Assembly (NCBI GenBank): GCA_934130595.1 | Contig: CAKOYF010000004.1 | Coordinates: 41,395 to 105,394 of the forward strand | DNA from: an uncultured Clostridia bacterium | Lineage (GTDB): Bacteria > Bacillota > Clostridia > TANB77 > CAG-465 | Direction: 5' to 3' | DNA: 64,000 nucleotides | In this document: positions 1 through 9,950 of the stretch, piece after piece | Layout: the number at the start of each line of letters is the position of its first letter | Numbering within the stretch: position 1 is the stretch's first letter | The notes under the pieces: generated by a model | Seen by the model: only the letters and a program-made list of their open reading frames with translations | The model's database searches: none | Told to the model about the DNA's origin: nothing | Translations under genes and position numbers: made by a program

Positions 1-3000
1 TAATTTATTATATCCATCAGGAGCTTTTACTTCTAAAATCTTATATTCTCCATTTAGAAGACTTCCAAAACTTGCTTCTCCAAGTCCACTAACTACAAAA
101 TATTCATTATCTCCGTTTTTTATTTTTTCATATTCATCTGTATCAGCATTTTTCTTATATAACTCAAATTTTGCCCCAGATAAAACACTACCAAACATAT
201 CTGTCTTTTTTAGTGTAACAGTTGTTTTATATAATTCATTTTTTATTGATGTTACTGGATTTCCATCTTCATCTGTTATTGTATATCCGTTTGCTGTTAT
301 TACAATTGTATATACCTTATCTTCATTTGCTTTATATCCATCTGGTGCTGTTGTTTCTTTCATATAATATGTTCCTGCTGAAATCTGTGAAAAGTTAACA
401 TTACCATCTTCTTGAGATTTAGATGATGCTACTATATTTGTACATTCATTATTTGAATATAATGTATATAGTGAAAATGTTGCATCTGGTAATGGATTTC
501 CATTTTCATCTAATTTTGCAAAAGAAAAATCTTTTCTAATTTTATTGTATGAATTTCTAAATAATAACACATTTGCGGCATTATCATTCTTTTGTATTTC
601 TACTCCATCATCAGTATAATCTGTATAAGTAGATTCCGTATTAGATTTTTTATACTTAGCTGATGTTATTGTATTTTCTCCACCAGTATAATTTTTTTCA
701 TAAGCTTTATATGTTTTTGTATTATCTAAATCTATAATCCACGTATAAGTATTATTTTCATGATATTGAGGTACATTTATTTTTAAATCCTTTGAATTAT
801 TAACTGTATCTAATATTAATCTATACACTTCATTTCCATCGCCATCAACAACTGAAATATAATAATTTTTCTTTATATTTTCTATTTCTTGTTCATCGTC
901 ACCTAAAAATGTTTTAGATACAGCTACACTTTCTAATATATTAGTGTTAGTAACTGTTACATCTGTTGTACCTGCAATCTTTCCTGAAACATAGTCTTCT
1001 ACATTTAAATCAATAGCTTTTTCAGATGCATTATATGTTGTTAACCATTCATTATCACTGTCTAAAGTCTCTTTTACCTTAAATTTAGTACCATATAGTA
1101 AATTTGGTATAGTCGCTTTTTCACCTGATTTTATCTGTATATTTCCATCTGTTGTTTGTTTATTAGTTGCTGATCCATTGCTATCTACAACTGTATATGC
1201 TCCACTATATGGAGCTTCATTTAATTCAACGTACATAGTAAAATACTCATCTACATCTACATTTTCTTTTCCTATAACTTGTTTTGTAATATTCAAATCT
1301 GCAAGTTTTGTAAAACTATTTTCAAAAACAACACTAGGATGAGTCTTTACACTAAGATCTTCTGTTGATACTTCATTTATAGAAAGATCTTCATTATCTT
1401 CATTTGTTATTTTAGTATCATCTATTTTTATTGAATATCCACTAAGATATGCACCAAGCTCTTTTACCTGGTATGTCTGATATGAGTTTAGTCCTTCAAA
1501 TATAGCAGATTCTCTGTCTTTCAATATGAATTTTCCTAACTTATCTGTTACACCTGTTTTTCCAGTATCAATACCATCTTTATATATTTTATATTCTTGA
1601 TTTGCATAAACAGATCCTTCATATAAAATTTGAAATTCAAATTCTATATTTTTATAGTCTACGTCTGCATTTTCTGTTTTATTTTTTACATCTTTTGTTA
1701 CTACAACAGAATTTTCTGCTACTGTTCCAAGGTTAAATGACATTCTACAGTTTGAACCCCAGTTACCTCTTTCAAGATAGAAGAATTTAAATTCATGTGT
1801 TGAATAATCTTTAAATGTATCACCTGAAAACTCATCATCACTCATTCCTAAAGCATCTTGCATTACAGCTTTTATAGTAGTTGTATATCCACTATCTCCA
1901 CCTACTGTAATTTCACCTGTTTTAAAGTTTACTTTTCCTGTAATAAAGTCATGTATTCCACCTATATCTAAAGTTAATACTCCATCTATATATAGCCAAA
2001 CATCATCATCACCTGTAAACTCAAATACCATATCTTGATCTTTAATAACTCCATCTTTTGGTTGCATAAATGATGTACTCATTGTCATACCAAAATAATG
2101 GTTTTTATTTGTAGAATCAAGGGGTGCATTATATGATGGCATAGCACTTACTCCATTTATATTTTCATATTTTGAAAATGGCATAAATGCAGTACCATGT
2201 GCTTGAGTGGTTGCTGGATAATTATATACCACAAAGTTTTTGTTATCTTTATCCTTAGTTAAATCTAAATATGCATAATTTTTTTCACTACTATATGAAT
2301 AAACACCTGTGTCTTCATCATATTGGAATAAATGTGTTAAATTACTATGAACACTTTTGATGTTTTCAATTGGTGTTTCATTAAAAAGATATGCTAAACT
2401 TTCTCCACTTGCATCGTCTTTTAATACCGGGAACCCATCACTACCTAATTTTTTCTGAACTATTCCTAACAATGGGTTACCATTAGCATTAATCGATGGG
2501 TAGTTTCCATCGTATTTAGTATAACCTTTTGCAAAAGATAATGCATGACCATTATTTATTCCTGTATTAAAACTATCTAAATCTTCTCTATAAGTATTTG
2601 ATGCATCTCCTACTGTATAGTCAAATAAATTTAACTTTATATTATCTGAAGTATCAACAGTCTTTATTGCTGAAAGTAATTTTACTTGATACGGACGTGT
2701 ATTATCTGTAATTGTAAATGTTATTGTTCCATCTCCATTGTCTACACCAGGTACTGTTGCATTAGAATTTGTTGCTTTACAAATCCATCTACCTTTTCCT
2801 GTTGTCTGCTTTACAGTTATTTCAACGACATCTTCACTATCTCTTTTGGCAATTTTAGTTTCTGGTAATTCGTCTTCTTTATAAACCTCATGAAAAATAT
2901 CTTCTACACTTCTTGTATAAAACGCATTGTCTCTTAGATATGTATAACCTGATGGCCAATAATCTCCTTTAGTTCCCTCTGGTGCATAATACACATTACA

Positions 3001-3543
3001 CCATCCATTTTTCCAACTCTTTTGAAGTACTGGCATATACCATACGTCTTCTCCGTTTTCTGGTACATTAACACAATCTCTATCTGCCCAAATTTTAGTA
3101 TTATCTCCTCCAGCATGTGGAAGTATATATGTAGTAGCCGATGATATATCACTAGCTTTAAATCCATATTTTGCAAATATATCTTCTATGTCTTTAATTT
3201 TTACATAATAACTGTTAGAACCAACACCTGAGGTATCTTTAGTAAGCCAATATATTGGTACATCTCTTTTTTCTACTAATTGCCATGCTTCATCTATATC
3301 TACATAAAAAGAAATAGTGCCTGTCTCAGTAGTTTCACTTTGCGTTGCTATCTCATTTTCAATGTATTCACTTACTAAAAATGGTATATTTTCACTACTA
3401 CCTAATGAATTAGTATCAATACTATCTGTGTTTCTTTGTATATTCTTTGAGAAGTGTATTCTAGTTGCGGTAATAAGAAAAAATACAACTAATGCTGCAA
3501 CAACTAGATATTTTCTTGCTTTTTTGCTTACTACTCTAGACAT
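1..3543 (-). CDS. Giant surface protein, fibro-slime and SpaA/Cna-B domains (partial, C-terminus beyond left edge)
   Basis: The reading frame is open for 1181 codons from an ATG at 3543 to the window edge, so the C-terminus and any sortase signal lie outside. AAAGGAG sits about 8 nt before the ATG. A membrane segment lies near residues 11-27, so the protein is secreted or anchored. Around residues 500-530 DDDVWLYIDGVLTLDIGGIH is the hallmark of fibro-slime (PA14-like) domains. From about residue 600 there are repeated beta-sandwich modules, and two late copies end in the SpaA signature E-x-x-APDGY (ETTAPDGY near residue 1060, EVKAPDGY near 1175), typical of isopeptide-stabilised pilin or adhesin domains. 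By family it is an adhesin or pilus-like shaft. Ligand unknown. No sortase gene is seen nearby. Confidence 0.85.
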   Translation of the reverse strand, partial: MSRVVSKKARKYLVVAALVVFFLITATRIHFSKNIQRNTDSIDTNSLGSSENIPFLVSEYIENEIATQSETTETGTISFYVDIDEAWQLVEKRDVPIYWLTKDTSGVGSNSYYVKIKDIEDIFAKYGFKASDISSATTYILPHAGGDNTKIWADRDCVNVPENGEDVWYMPVLQKSWKNGWCNVYYAPEGTKGDYWPSGYTYLRDNAFYTRSVEDIFHEVYKEDELPETKIAKRDSEDVVEITVKQTTGKGRWICKATNSNATVPGVDNGDGTITFTITDNTRPYQVKLLSAIKTVDTSDNIKLNLFDYTVGDASNTYREDLDSFNTGINNGHALSFAKGYTKYDGNYPSINANGNPLLGIVQKKLGSDGFPVLKDDASGESLAYLFNETPIENIKSVHSNLTHLFQYDEDTGVYSYSSEKNYAYLDLTKDKDNKNFVVYNYPATTQAHGTAFMPFSKYENINGVSAMPSYNAPLDSTNKNHYFGMTMSTSFMQPKDGVIKDQDMVFEFTGDDDVWLYIDGVLTLDIGGIHDFITGKVNFKTGEITVGGDSGYTTTIKAVMQDALGMSDDEFSGDTFKDYSTHEFKFFYLERGNWGSNCRMSFNLGTVAENSVVVTKDVKNKTENADVDYKNIEFEFQILYEGSVYANQEYKIYKDGIDTGKTGVTDKLGKFILKDRESAIFEGLNSYQTYQVKELGAYLSGYSIKIDDTKITNEDNEDLSINEVSTEDLSVKTHPSVVFENSFTKLADLNITKQVIGKENVDVDEYFTMYVELNEAPYSGAYTVVDSNGSATNKQTTDGNIQIKSGEKATIPNLLYGTKFKVKETLDSDNEWLTTYNASEKAIDLNVEDYVSGKIAGTTDVTVTNTNILESVAVSKTFLGDDEQEIENIKKNYYISVVDGDGNEVYRLILDTVNNSKDLKINVPQYHENNTYTWIIDLDNTKTYKAYEKNYTGGENTITSAKYKKSNTESTYTDYTDDGVEIQKNDNAANVLLFRNSYNKIRKDFSFAKLDENGNPLPDATFSLYTLYSNNECTNIVASSKSQEDGNVNFSQISAGTYYMKETTAPDGYKANEDKVYTIVITANGYTITDEDGNPVTSIKNELYKTTVTLKKTDMFGSVLSGAKFELYKKNADTDEYEKIKNGDNEYFVVSGLGEASFGSLLNGEYKILEVKAPDGYNKL

Positions 3544-3682
3544 TTCCTCGCTCCTTTGTTTTCTTTTTAAACCTCTTTACTCTATACTTTATATTTTATA
3601 TCACTTATAACGAATTATAAACAAAATTTGCTAAAACTAGCTTTTTTTCTTGCTTTCTTACAAATTTATTTCAGCAATATTA

Positions 3683-3718
3683 CAAAAAAAATAAAAGATG
3701 AAAAAATCATCTTTTATT
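3683..3718 (-). terminator. Rho-independent terminator of uvrA
   Basis: A 12-bp stem (3690-3701 with 3707-3718, AATAAAAGATGA) has an A5 loop and is followed on the minus strand by an eight-T run. It overlaps the uvrA stop codon. Confidence 0.85.
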
Positions 3719-6557
3719 TCTTATCTAGTATTTTTTTTAAGAACTCTCCTGTATAGCTATTTTCTACTTTTGCGACCTGTTCTGGAGTACCTTGAGCAAT
3801 TACTGTTCCTCCATTGTCTCCTCCATCTGGTCCTAAGTCTATAATGTTATCTGCACTTTTTATAACATCCAAATTATGCTCTATAACAAGAAGTGTATTT
3901 CCACTATCTACTAGTCTTTGTAATATTTCTATTAATTTATGTACATCTGCCATATGAAGTCCAGTTGTTGGTTCATCTAGTATATACATAGTTTTTCCTG
4001 TTGATCTTTTTGAAAGCTCTGTAGCAAGTTTTATTCTTTGGGCTTCACCACCTGAAAGAGTGGTAGATGGCTGACCTATTTTTATATAGCCAAGTCCAAC
4101 ATCCATTAGTGTTTGTAGTTTATTTTTTATAGTAGGGATGTTTTTAAAGAATTCTAGTCCTTCCTCTACTGTCATATCTAATACGTCACTTATACTTTTT
4201 CCTTTATATTTTACTTCAAGTGTTTCTCTAGAATATCTCTTTCCTTTACATACTTCACAAGGAACGTATACATCTGGTAAGAAATTCATTTCAATCTTTA
4301 TAATTCCATCTCCTGAACAAGCTTCGCATCTTCCACCAGGTATATTAAAACTAAATCTGCCTTTAGCATATCCTCTAAGTTTTGCCTCATTAGTTGATGC
4401 AAAAATATCTCTTATTGCATCAAACATTCCAGTATATGTAGCAGGATTAGAACGAGGTGTTCTACCAATAGGTGATTGGTCTATATTTATAACTTTATCA
4501 AAAAATTCTAGTCCTTTTATCTTGTCACACTTACCAGGTCTTGTATAAGCTCTGTTTAAATCTCTTTCCATTGTCTTGCATATAATCTCGTTTACTAATG
4601 TAGATTTACCTGAGCCAGATACTCCTGTAACACAGTTAAATACTCCAACTGGAATTTTTACGTTTATATTTTTTAAGTTATGTTCTTTTGCACCTTTTAC
4701 TTCTAAATATCCAACTTGAGTCTTTCTTCTTTTCTTAGGTACAGGTATTTTTAATTTTCCACTTAAATATTTTCCTGTAATAGATTCCTCACAATCTAAT
4801 ATATCCTTAGGTTCTCCAGAAAATACTACATTTCCTCCATGAACTCCTGCTCCTGGTCCAATATCCACTATATAATCTGCTTCTCTCATTGTATCTTCAT
4901 CATGTTCAACAACTATTAGTGTATTTCCTAAATCTCTCATTTTCTTTAGAGAATTTAGCAATTTTTCGTTGTCTTTTTGATGTAAACCAATACTAGGTTC
5001 ATCTAAAATATATAATACTCCTGTAAGTCCAGAACCAATTTGAGTAGCAAGTCTTATTCTTTGTGATTCTCCTCCAGATAAAGTTCCAGCACTTCTAGAT
5101 AGAGTTAAATATTTTAGACCAACATCTATTAAAAACTGTAACCTACTATTTAACTCTTTTACTATTTGCTCTGCTATAGTTTTATCTTTTTGGCTCATAT
5201 TTTCATATTCTTTATTTACATATTCTCTTATATCTTCAATGTTTTTATTACATAGTTCATGAATATTAAGTTTACCTACTGTTACTGCAAGACTCTCTTT
5301 TCTAAGTCTTGCACCATCACAATATTGACAATGTGAACTAGACATGAATCCTTCATAAAAAGTCTTCATTCCTTGTGATTTTGTCTCATTAAATCTTCTT
5401 TGAAGAGTATTTACTACTCCTTCAAACTCTTCTTCAAAATCTCTTTGTAGTGTTTTAGTTACATGAGAAAATTTAATTTTTTCTCCTTTACTTCCATATA
5501 GCAATACATCCATAAAACTTTCTGGTAAATCTTTTATTTTAGAATTTGGATTTATATTATAATGTTTGCATAGTCCTTCTAAATACATTCTGCTTATTCC
5601 ATCAACAATGCTACCAGCACCAGTCCATCCTTTTATGCAGCCATAATCTGATAGTCTTTTTTCTTTATTAGGAATTATTTTATCCGGATCAATTCTTAGT
5701 ATTTCTCCTAGACCTGTACAATATGGACATGCACCAAAGGGACTATTGAAAGAAAACATTCTAGGAGTTAGCTCTTCTAAGCTTATTCCACAATCTACAC
5801 ATGCATAATTTTGTGAAAAGATTTGCTCAGTATTATCATTTAAATTTGAAATTATAACTAAATTTTCAGCATATTTTAATGCTAATTCAATAGAATCTGA
5901 TAATCTCTTTCTTATATCATCACGAACAACTAATCTATCTACAACAATTTCTATATTATGCTTTTTTTGTTTATCTAAAGTTGGTATTCCTTCTGATAAA
6001 TCATAAGTTTCTCCATCAATTCTTGCTCTAATAAATCCATCTTTTAGAACTCTTTCAAGAACTTTTACATGTTCTCCTTTTCTTCCTCTGATGACTGGAG
6101 TCATTACTAAAATTTTTGTACCTTCTTCATATTCTAAAATCTTATCTACAATTTCATCTACACTTTGTTTTTTTATTCTTTTACCACAGTTTGGACAATG
6201 AGGTATTCCAACTCTAGCATATAACAATCTTAAATAATCATAAATCTCTGTAACTGTTCCAACTGTAGAACGTGGATTTTTAGATGTAGTTTTTTGATCA
6301 ATTGATATGGCGGGTGAAAGCCCTTCTATATACTCTACATTAGGCTTTTCCATTATACCTAAAAATTGTCTAGCATATGATGATAGTGACTCTACATATC
6401 TTCTTTGTCCTTCAGCATAAATAGTATCAAAAGCTAGTGATGATTTTCCAGAACCTGATAGTCCCGTAAAAACTACTAACTTATTTCTTGGAATTTCTAA
6501 ATCTATGTTTTTTAAGTTATTCTCTTTTGCTCCTTTTATTATTAATTTATCGTTCAT
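3714..6557 (-). CDS. uvrA: UvrABC system protein A (excinuclease ABC subunit A)
   Basis: DNA damage-recognition ATPase of nucleotide excision repair, working as a dimer with UvrB in the cytoplasm. 947 residues, full family length. Start chosen at ATG 6557 (MNDKLIIKGAKENNL) because AAAGGTGATA lies just upstream; the frame could be extended 23 codons but without an SD. Two ABC ATPase modules are clear: Walker A GLSGSGKSS at residues 32-40 and GVSGSGKST in the second half, each with its signature (TLSGGESQRIRLA, TLSGGEAQRIKLA). Zinc Cys pairs CPNC, CVDC, CPYC and CEAC are present. It is monocistronic, with its own promoter and terminator. uvrB and uvrC are not in the window. Confidence 0.98.
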   Translation of the reverse strand: MNDKLIIKGAKENNLKNIDLEIPRNKLVVFTGLSGSGKSSLAFDTIYAEGQRRYVESLSSYARQFLGIMEKPNVEYIEGLSPAISIDQKTTSKNPRSTVGTVTEIYDYLRLLYARVGIPHCPNCGKRIKKQSVDEIVDKILEYEEGTKILVMTPVIRGRKGEHVKVLERVLKDGFIRARIDGETYDLSEGIPTLDKQKKHNIEIVVDRLVVRDDIRKRLSDSIELALKYAENLVIISNLNDNTEQIFSQNYACVDCGISLEELTPRMFSFNSPFGACPYCTGLGEILRIDPDKIIPNKEKRLSDYGCIKGWTGAGSIVDGISRMYLEGLCKHYNINPNSKIKDLPESFMDVLLYGSKGEKIKFSHVTKTLQRDFEEEFEGVVNTLQRRFNETKSQGMKTFYEGFMSSSHCQYCDGARLRKESLAVTVGKLNIHELCNKNIEDIREYVNKEYENMSQKDKTIAEQIVKELNSRLQFLIDVGLKYLTLSRSAGTLSGGESQRIRLATQIGSGLTGVLYILDEPSIGLHQKDNEKLLNSLKKMRDLGNTLIVVEHDEDTMREADYIVDIGPGAGVHGGNVVFSGEPKDILDCEESITGKYLSGKLKIPVPKKRRKTQVGYLEVKGAKEHNLKNINVKIPVGVFNCVTGVSGSGKSTLVNEIICKTMERDLNRAYTRPGKCDKIKGLEFFDKVINIDQSPIGRTPRSNPATYTGMFDAIRDIFASTNEAKLRGYAKGRFSFNIPGGRCEACSGDGIIKIEMNFLPDVYVPCEVCKGKRYSRETLEVKYKGKSISDVLDMTVEEGLEFFKNIPTIKNKLQTLMDVGLGYIKIGQPSTTLSGGEAQRIKLATELSKRSTGKTMYILDEPTTGLHMADVHKLIEILQRLVDSGNTLLVIEHNLDVIKSADNIIDLGPDGGDNGGTVIAQGTPEQVAKVENSYTGEFLKKILDKK

Positions 6558-6582
6558 ATTATCACCTTTCAAAATCATTTGT

Positions 6583-6611
6583 ATTATATCATAGAAAAAT
6601 ATCATTTTCAA
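6583..6611 (-). promoter_or_regulatory. Sigma-A promoter of uvrA
   Basis: Minus strand -35 TTGAAA (6606-6611), 17-nt spacer, -10 TATAAT (6583-6588), about 25 nt before the uvrA start codon. Confidence 0.7.
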
Positions 6612-6640
6612 TGTCAAAGAGAACAAATGTACTTTTGTTT

Positions 6641-6676
6641 AAAAAATACACCTTTAATATTATAGGTGTATTTTTT
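6641..6676 (-). terminator. Terminator of the methyltransferase gene
   Basis: Stem 6641-6653 with 6664-6676 (AAAAAATACACCT and its complement), 10-nt loop. T-rich on both exits, so it may also act on the plus strand. Confidence 0.75.
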
Positions 6677-6685
6677 AATTATAAA

Positions 6686-7549
6686 CTATTTTATTTTTTT
6701 TACTACTGTTCTCATTATGCTATCTTCTATAAAAGAGTTTGTTACTTCAAATTTATCTTCTGGAAGTAATTCTTCTATAAATGTAACAGCAGGAACATAA
6801 TGCCATTTTCCACCTGGCTTTAATGAATTAAGTATTTTCATATAGCTTAATGCATATTCAATACAATCTTGTTCATTTTGCCCTTGTGAATTTGCTTCGT
6901 TAAAATACTTAGTAAATGTTAAATTAGAAGTAATTAAATCATATGTGTTTTCTGGATATTCTTTTATTAGCCAATCTTCTTGCTCTAATCTATCTGTATC
7001 TTCACATTCCATATCAATACCACTAGCATCTACTCCTTTTGAAGCTAAATATTCTACGAGTTTTCCATCTTTTCCGCATCCTACATCTAGTGATTTTCCT
7101 TTTAATTCATCTTCTTTTACATCTAATATTTTTAATATAAATTCTGGACTATATGAAGAGCTTTCTATTTCTTCATCTTTTCTGTTTGTAAACTCATTAA
7201 TAAAGTTTCTAACTTCAGTAAAGTGCTCTAAAGCTATTCTTTCATAGTCTTTATCTGGGTTAGCTATATTTTCAACTAGTTTATGATATATTTCAAGTAT
7301 TTTATTGCAGTCTTTATTATTGAATTTTTTATTGTTAGTTCCTTTTACTAAGTTTGTTAAAAAGCTCTTTGAAAGCTTATCCATTACTTTAGTATATTTT
7401 TCTGTATTCATTTCAGTTATTATTTTTTCTCTATATTGTTTTTCAAATATATCTTTATATTCTGTATTTTTTTTATTTAATATTAAATTTTCAAAACTTT
7501 TTCCTTCAAAAAAAGTTAATAAATATGTATATAATTCTTCAGTACTCAT
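6686..7549 (-). CDS. Class I SAM-dependent methyltransferase, substrate unknown
   Basis: 287 residues. The C-terminal half has a Rossmann methyltransferase fold: motif I LDVGCGKDGKLV near residue 152 binds S-adenosylmethionine, an acidic strand-2 end GIDMECED follows, and YDLITSNLTFTKY is the motif IV region. The N-terminal ~110 residues are charged and helical and match no family I recognise. The start ATG 7549 follows GGAGG. The gene stands alone, ended by a hairpin. The substrate cannot be deduced; similar stand-alone proteins carry only generic methyltransferase names. Confidence 0.7.
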   Translation of the reverse strand: MSTEELYTYLLTFFEGKSFENLILNKKNTEYKDIFEKQYREKIITEMNTEKYTKVMDKLSKSFLTNLVKGTNNKKFNNKDCNKILEIYHKLVENIANPDKDYERIALEHFTEVRNFINEFTNRKDEEIESSSYSPEFILKILDVKEDELKGKSLDVGCGKDGKLVEYLASKGVDASGIDMECEDTDRLEQEDWLIKEYPENTYDLITSNLTFTKYFNEANSQGQNEQDCIEYALSYMKILNSLKPGGKWHYVPAVTFIEELLPEDKFEVTNSFIEDSIMRTVVKKIK

Positions 7550-7604
7550 AATTCCTCCATAACACGTATAATTATTATATCACAAATTATGTAAATTTGC
7601 TACA

Positions 7605-8228
7605 CTATTCTTCCGATTTTTGTATATTTAAATGTGGTGTAATTCCAACATAGCACACCTGCTTATCTTGATTATTTATAACGATTTTTGTAATTGATGT
7701 TTTAGGTATTTTTAGTTTCTTTTGTTTATTACTCCATTCAATATTTGAAATAATATGATATATTATATTAATTACACCAGCATGAGTAACTAGCATTAAA
7801 TTTTCTACATCGTTATTCTCATTTAAAATAGAAAAAAATGCCTCTTTAATTCTTTCATAAAACTCTTTTGGTGACTCTCCTTCTGGAAATCTCTCATCAT
7901 ATTCTAATCTTGAAAAATACATATTAGGAAACTTTTTTATTGCCTCTTCATTTAGCATTCCTGCAAGTACACCATTATTGTTTTCCCTAAGCCTTTCATC
8001 ATATTTTATTTTAACATTTAACTTTTCATTTATTATATCTGCAGTCATTTTTGCTCTTTTTAAATCACTTGAAATTATTCTATCTATTTTTATATCTTCT
8101 TGTTCATTACTAAGAAAATCTGCTAATTTTTTTGCCTTTTCTATTCCAAGTTGTGTTAAAGGAAGACTACTCCAGCCTCCTCTATATCGTTCATCATCAT
8201 CTCCGTGTCTTACTAAAAAAATGTTCAT
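7605..8228 (-). CDS. Histidine phosphatase family protein (phosphoglycerate mutase-like)
   Basis: 207 residues from ATG 8228 (MNIFLVRHG), chosen because AAAGGAG lies upstream; a longer frame of 24 extra codons has no SD. The catalytic RHG motif is at residues 7-9, with the second histidine in LVTHAGVIN near residue 155. DLKRAKMTADII is the conserved helix after strand 2. This branch includes phosphoglycerate mutase-like, alpha-ribazole and small-metabolite phosphatases; the sequence does not decide which. It lies between the GT51 enzyme and the methyltransferase, with no convincing terminator after it. Confidence 0.85.
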   Translation of the reverse strand: MNIFLVRHGDDDERYRGGWSSLPLTQLGIEKAKKLADFLSNEQEDIKIDRIISSDLKRAKMTADIINEKLNVKIKYDERLRENNNGVLAGMLNEEAIKKFPNMYFSRLEYDERFPEGESPKEFYERIKEAFFSILNENNDVENLMLVTHAGVINIIYHIISNIEWSNKQKKLKIPKTSITKIVINNQDKQVCYVGITPHLNIQKSEE

Positions 8229-8292
8229 AATTTTCTTTTCTCCTTTAGCATATTTTAACACAAACTTTTTTATTTTTGCAATAATATAAAAT

Positions 8293-8319
8293 AAAAGCAT
8301 ACAATAATGTATGCCTTTT
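8293..8319 (-). terminator. Terminator of the GT51 gene
   Basis: Stem AGCATAC/GTATGC (8296-8302 with 8309-8314) followed on the minus strand by TTTTATTTTAT. It overlaps the upstream end of the histidine phosphatase leader. Confidence 0.6.
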
Positions 8320-8324
8320 AATTA

Positions 8325-9050
8325 TTATATATTTTTAGAAGTTTTTATTTCATCTATCAATTTTTTTGCCTCTTCTTTAGATAAGCAATCATTCTCCACC
8401 ATAGATTGTATTACAATAATTTGTCTTTGATATGTATATTTAGAATTATTACTTAGCTGGTATACAGATGGAGCATTAGGTATTCCTGCAAGTAATGTAG
8501 CTTCATTTAAATCCAACTCATTTGGTTCTTTATTTAAATATCCATTACTAGCATCTTTTATTCCATAGTACCCATCTCCAAAATATATTATGTTTATATA
8601 TAGCTCTAATATTTCATCTTTTGAATACATTTCTTCAAGCTGCAATGTTACAAATACTTCTGCTACTTTTCTTGCAAGCTTTTTCTTTTGAGTAAAATAC
8701 ATATTTTTGGCAAGCTGCTGAGTTATAGTGCTACCGCCCCCAAGTATTTTTTTGTTTTCAACATTGTTAATAAATGCTCTACCTATTGAATATAAATCTA
8801 TTCCAAAATGACTTCTAAATCTTTTGTCTTCTATTGATACAACAGCATCTAAATATTCTTTTGATACATCATCAATTTTTACATAACTAGATTTAGATTG
8901 TATTTCTTTTACTTTTTCATCTATACTAACATCTTCTGTTACTTTTTTATACATCTGATATCCATCAGAAATTACATATCCTGCTAAAAACACAAGTATT
9001 ACAAATACAATAAGTATAATTTTTCTTATTCCTTTAAACAATGATTTCAT
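8325..9050 (-). CDS. Monofunctional peptidoglycan glycosyltransferase (GT51)
   Basis: Polymerises lipid II into glycan strands at the outer face of the membrane. 241 residues: an N-terminal membrane anchor (about 10-30), then a GT51 domain. Visible motifs: EDKRFRSHFGID (catalytic Glu in motif 1), GGSTITQQLAKN (motif 2), KKLARKVAEVFVTLQLE (motif 3), SKDEILELYINIIYFG (motif 4 with the second Glu) and EATLLAGIPNAPSVY (motif 5). There is no transpeptidase domain, so this is the MtgA/SgtB-like monofunctional type and not a bifunctional PBP. The ATG at 9050 follows GGCGGTGAT. Confidence 0.92.
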   Translation of the reverse strand: MKSLFKGIRKIILIVFVILVFLAGYVISDGYQMYKKVTEDVSIDEKVKEIQSKSSYVKIDDVSKEYLDAVVSIEDKRFRSHFGIDLYSIGRAFINNVENKKILGGGSTITQQLAKNMYFTQKKKLARKVAEVFVTLQLEEMYSKDEILELYINIIYFGDGYYGIKDASNGYLNKEPNELDLNEATLLAGIPNAPSVYQLSNNSKYTYQRQIIVIQSMVENDCLSKEEAKKLIDEIKTSKNI

Positions 9051-9094
9051 ATAATCACCGCCTTATACATTAATTATATCTCATGTACTAAATT

Positions 9095-9526
9095 TTAACA
9101 AGTTTTATCTTTTCTAATTTGAACACCATCTGTATTTAAATAATAATCATGTTTAGATATTATATCTGATATACTAGTTTTAAGACTCATAACATTATAA
9201 CAATTAATTACTACAACGTCTGATTGAATAAAGCAAATATATTCATTAACTCTAGATATAAAATTCTCACTACCATTTATAACTAGTATTATATTTTCAT
9301 TCACATAGTCATTTACCACCTCTTCATTTAACCATTCCATATATATAATTTTTTTATTCATATTTTTAAAATATTTATTAACTATATTTTTTAGTTTTTC
9401 TTTTTCACTCTTTTCATTTATATATATAACCTTTGCTTTTTCAAATTCCTTTGATATAAAATTATTCACCAAAATACAAGAATGAGTATAATTTGCTACA
9501 AAAGAGCACACCTTTATATTCTTCAT
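9095..9526 (-). CDS. Hypothetical protein, 143 aa
   Basis: I do not recognise this protein. It is soluble by composition, with alternating hydrophobic strands (KIIYMEW, NIILVINGS, DVVVINCYNVM) and Lys/Glu-rich helices, as in a small alpha/beta fold. Five cysteines are scattered without a CxxC pair. The ATG at 9526 is preceded by GAGGTG at good spacing, and codon use resembles that of its neighbours, which supports a real gene. It is divergent from the small plus-strand gene at 9660. Confidence 0.6.
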   Translation of the reverse strand: MKNIKVCSFVANYTHSCILVNNFISKEFEKAKVIYINEKSEKEKLKNIVNKYFKNMNKKIIYMEWLNEEVVNDYVNENIILVINGSENFISRVNEYICFIQSDVVVINCYNVMSLKTSISDIISKHDYYLNTDGVQIRKDKTC

Positions 9527-9659
9527 ATCATCACACCTCGTGTACTATTTTAAGCCATATTTAGTGAAAATTTTGTACAATTATATGTAATGACATTATT
9601 AGATTATTTTCTTATTTTAATATTTGAAAATTTACACAATATATTAATGGTGATACATT

Positions 9660-9884
9660 TTGAAAAAATTTTTATTAAATAAAAACATTATAAATACTTT
9701 TTTTACAATCTCTCTATATTTATTTGTTATAGTTTCCTCTATGATGCCTAATAAATATAACATGAAAGAACTAAAACAGCTAAATACAATAATTCCTGGA
9801 TTTAATACAGTATCTTGTGAAGATACTAAACAAGAAAAAAAATACTCTTTTAAAATTTTAGAAATAATTAATAATTTTTTATAG
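9660..9884 (+). CDS. Hypothetical small membrane or secreted protein, 74 aa, TTG start
   Basis: The start is TTG at 9660, preceded by GGTGAT (9649-9654), the same SD-plus-TTG layout as at tsaE and the 2H phosphoesterase. Residues 10-30 (IINTFFTISLYLFVIVSSMM) form one hydrophobic segment, either a signal peptide or an anchor. The remaining ~40 residues are polar, with one Cys. No family recognised. No terminator separates it from the DUF378 gene 66 nt downstream. Confidence 0.5.
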   Translation: MKKFLLNKNIINTFFTISLYLFVIVSSMMPNKYNMKELKQLNTIIPGFNTVSCEDTKQEKKYSFKILEIINNFL

Positions 9885-9921
9885 TATTGTTATATTAGCT
9901 AAATTTTTACACACACTATAA

Positions 9922-9941
9922 CTGACAAATATATTTGTCAG
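9922..9941 (+). promoter_or_regulatory. Perfect 20-nt palindrome overlapping the SD of the DUF378 gene
   Basis: CTGACAAATATATTTGTCAG is a perfect inverted repeat. Its last base runs directly into the AGGAGG ribosome binding site. It could be an operator or an SD-proximal hairpin. No named regulator box was matched with confidence. Confidence 0.5.
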
Positions 9942-9950
9942 GAGGTATTT

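Noticed and set aside
2686..2868. Cys-rich 60-aa plus-strand frame inside the giant surface gene
   Set aside because: Antisense to a clearly coding minus frame; low-complexity Cys/Ile content follows from the opposite codons.
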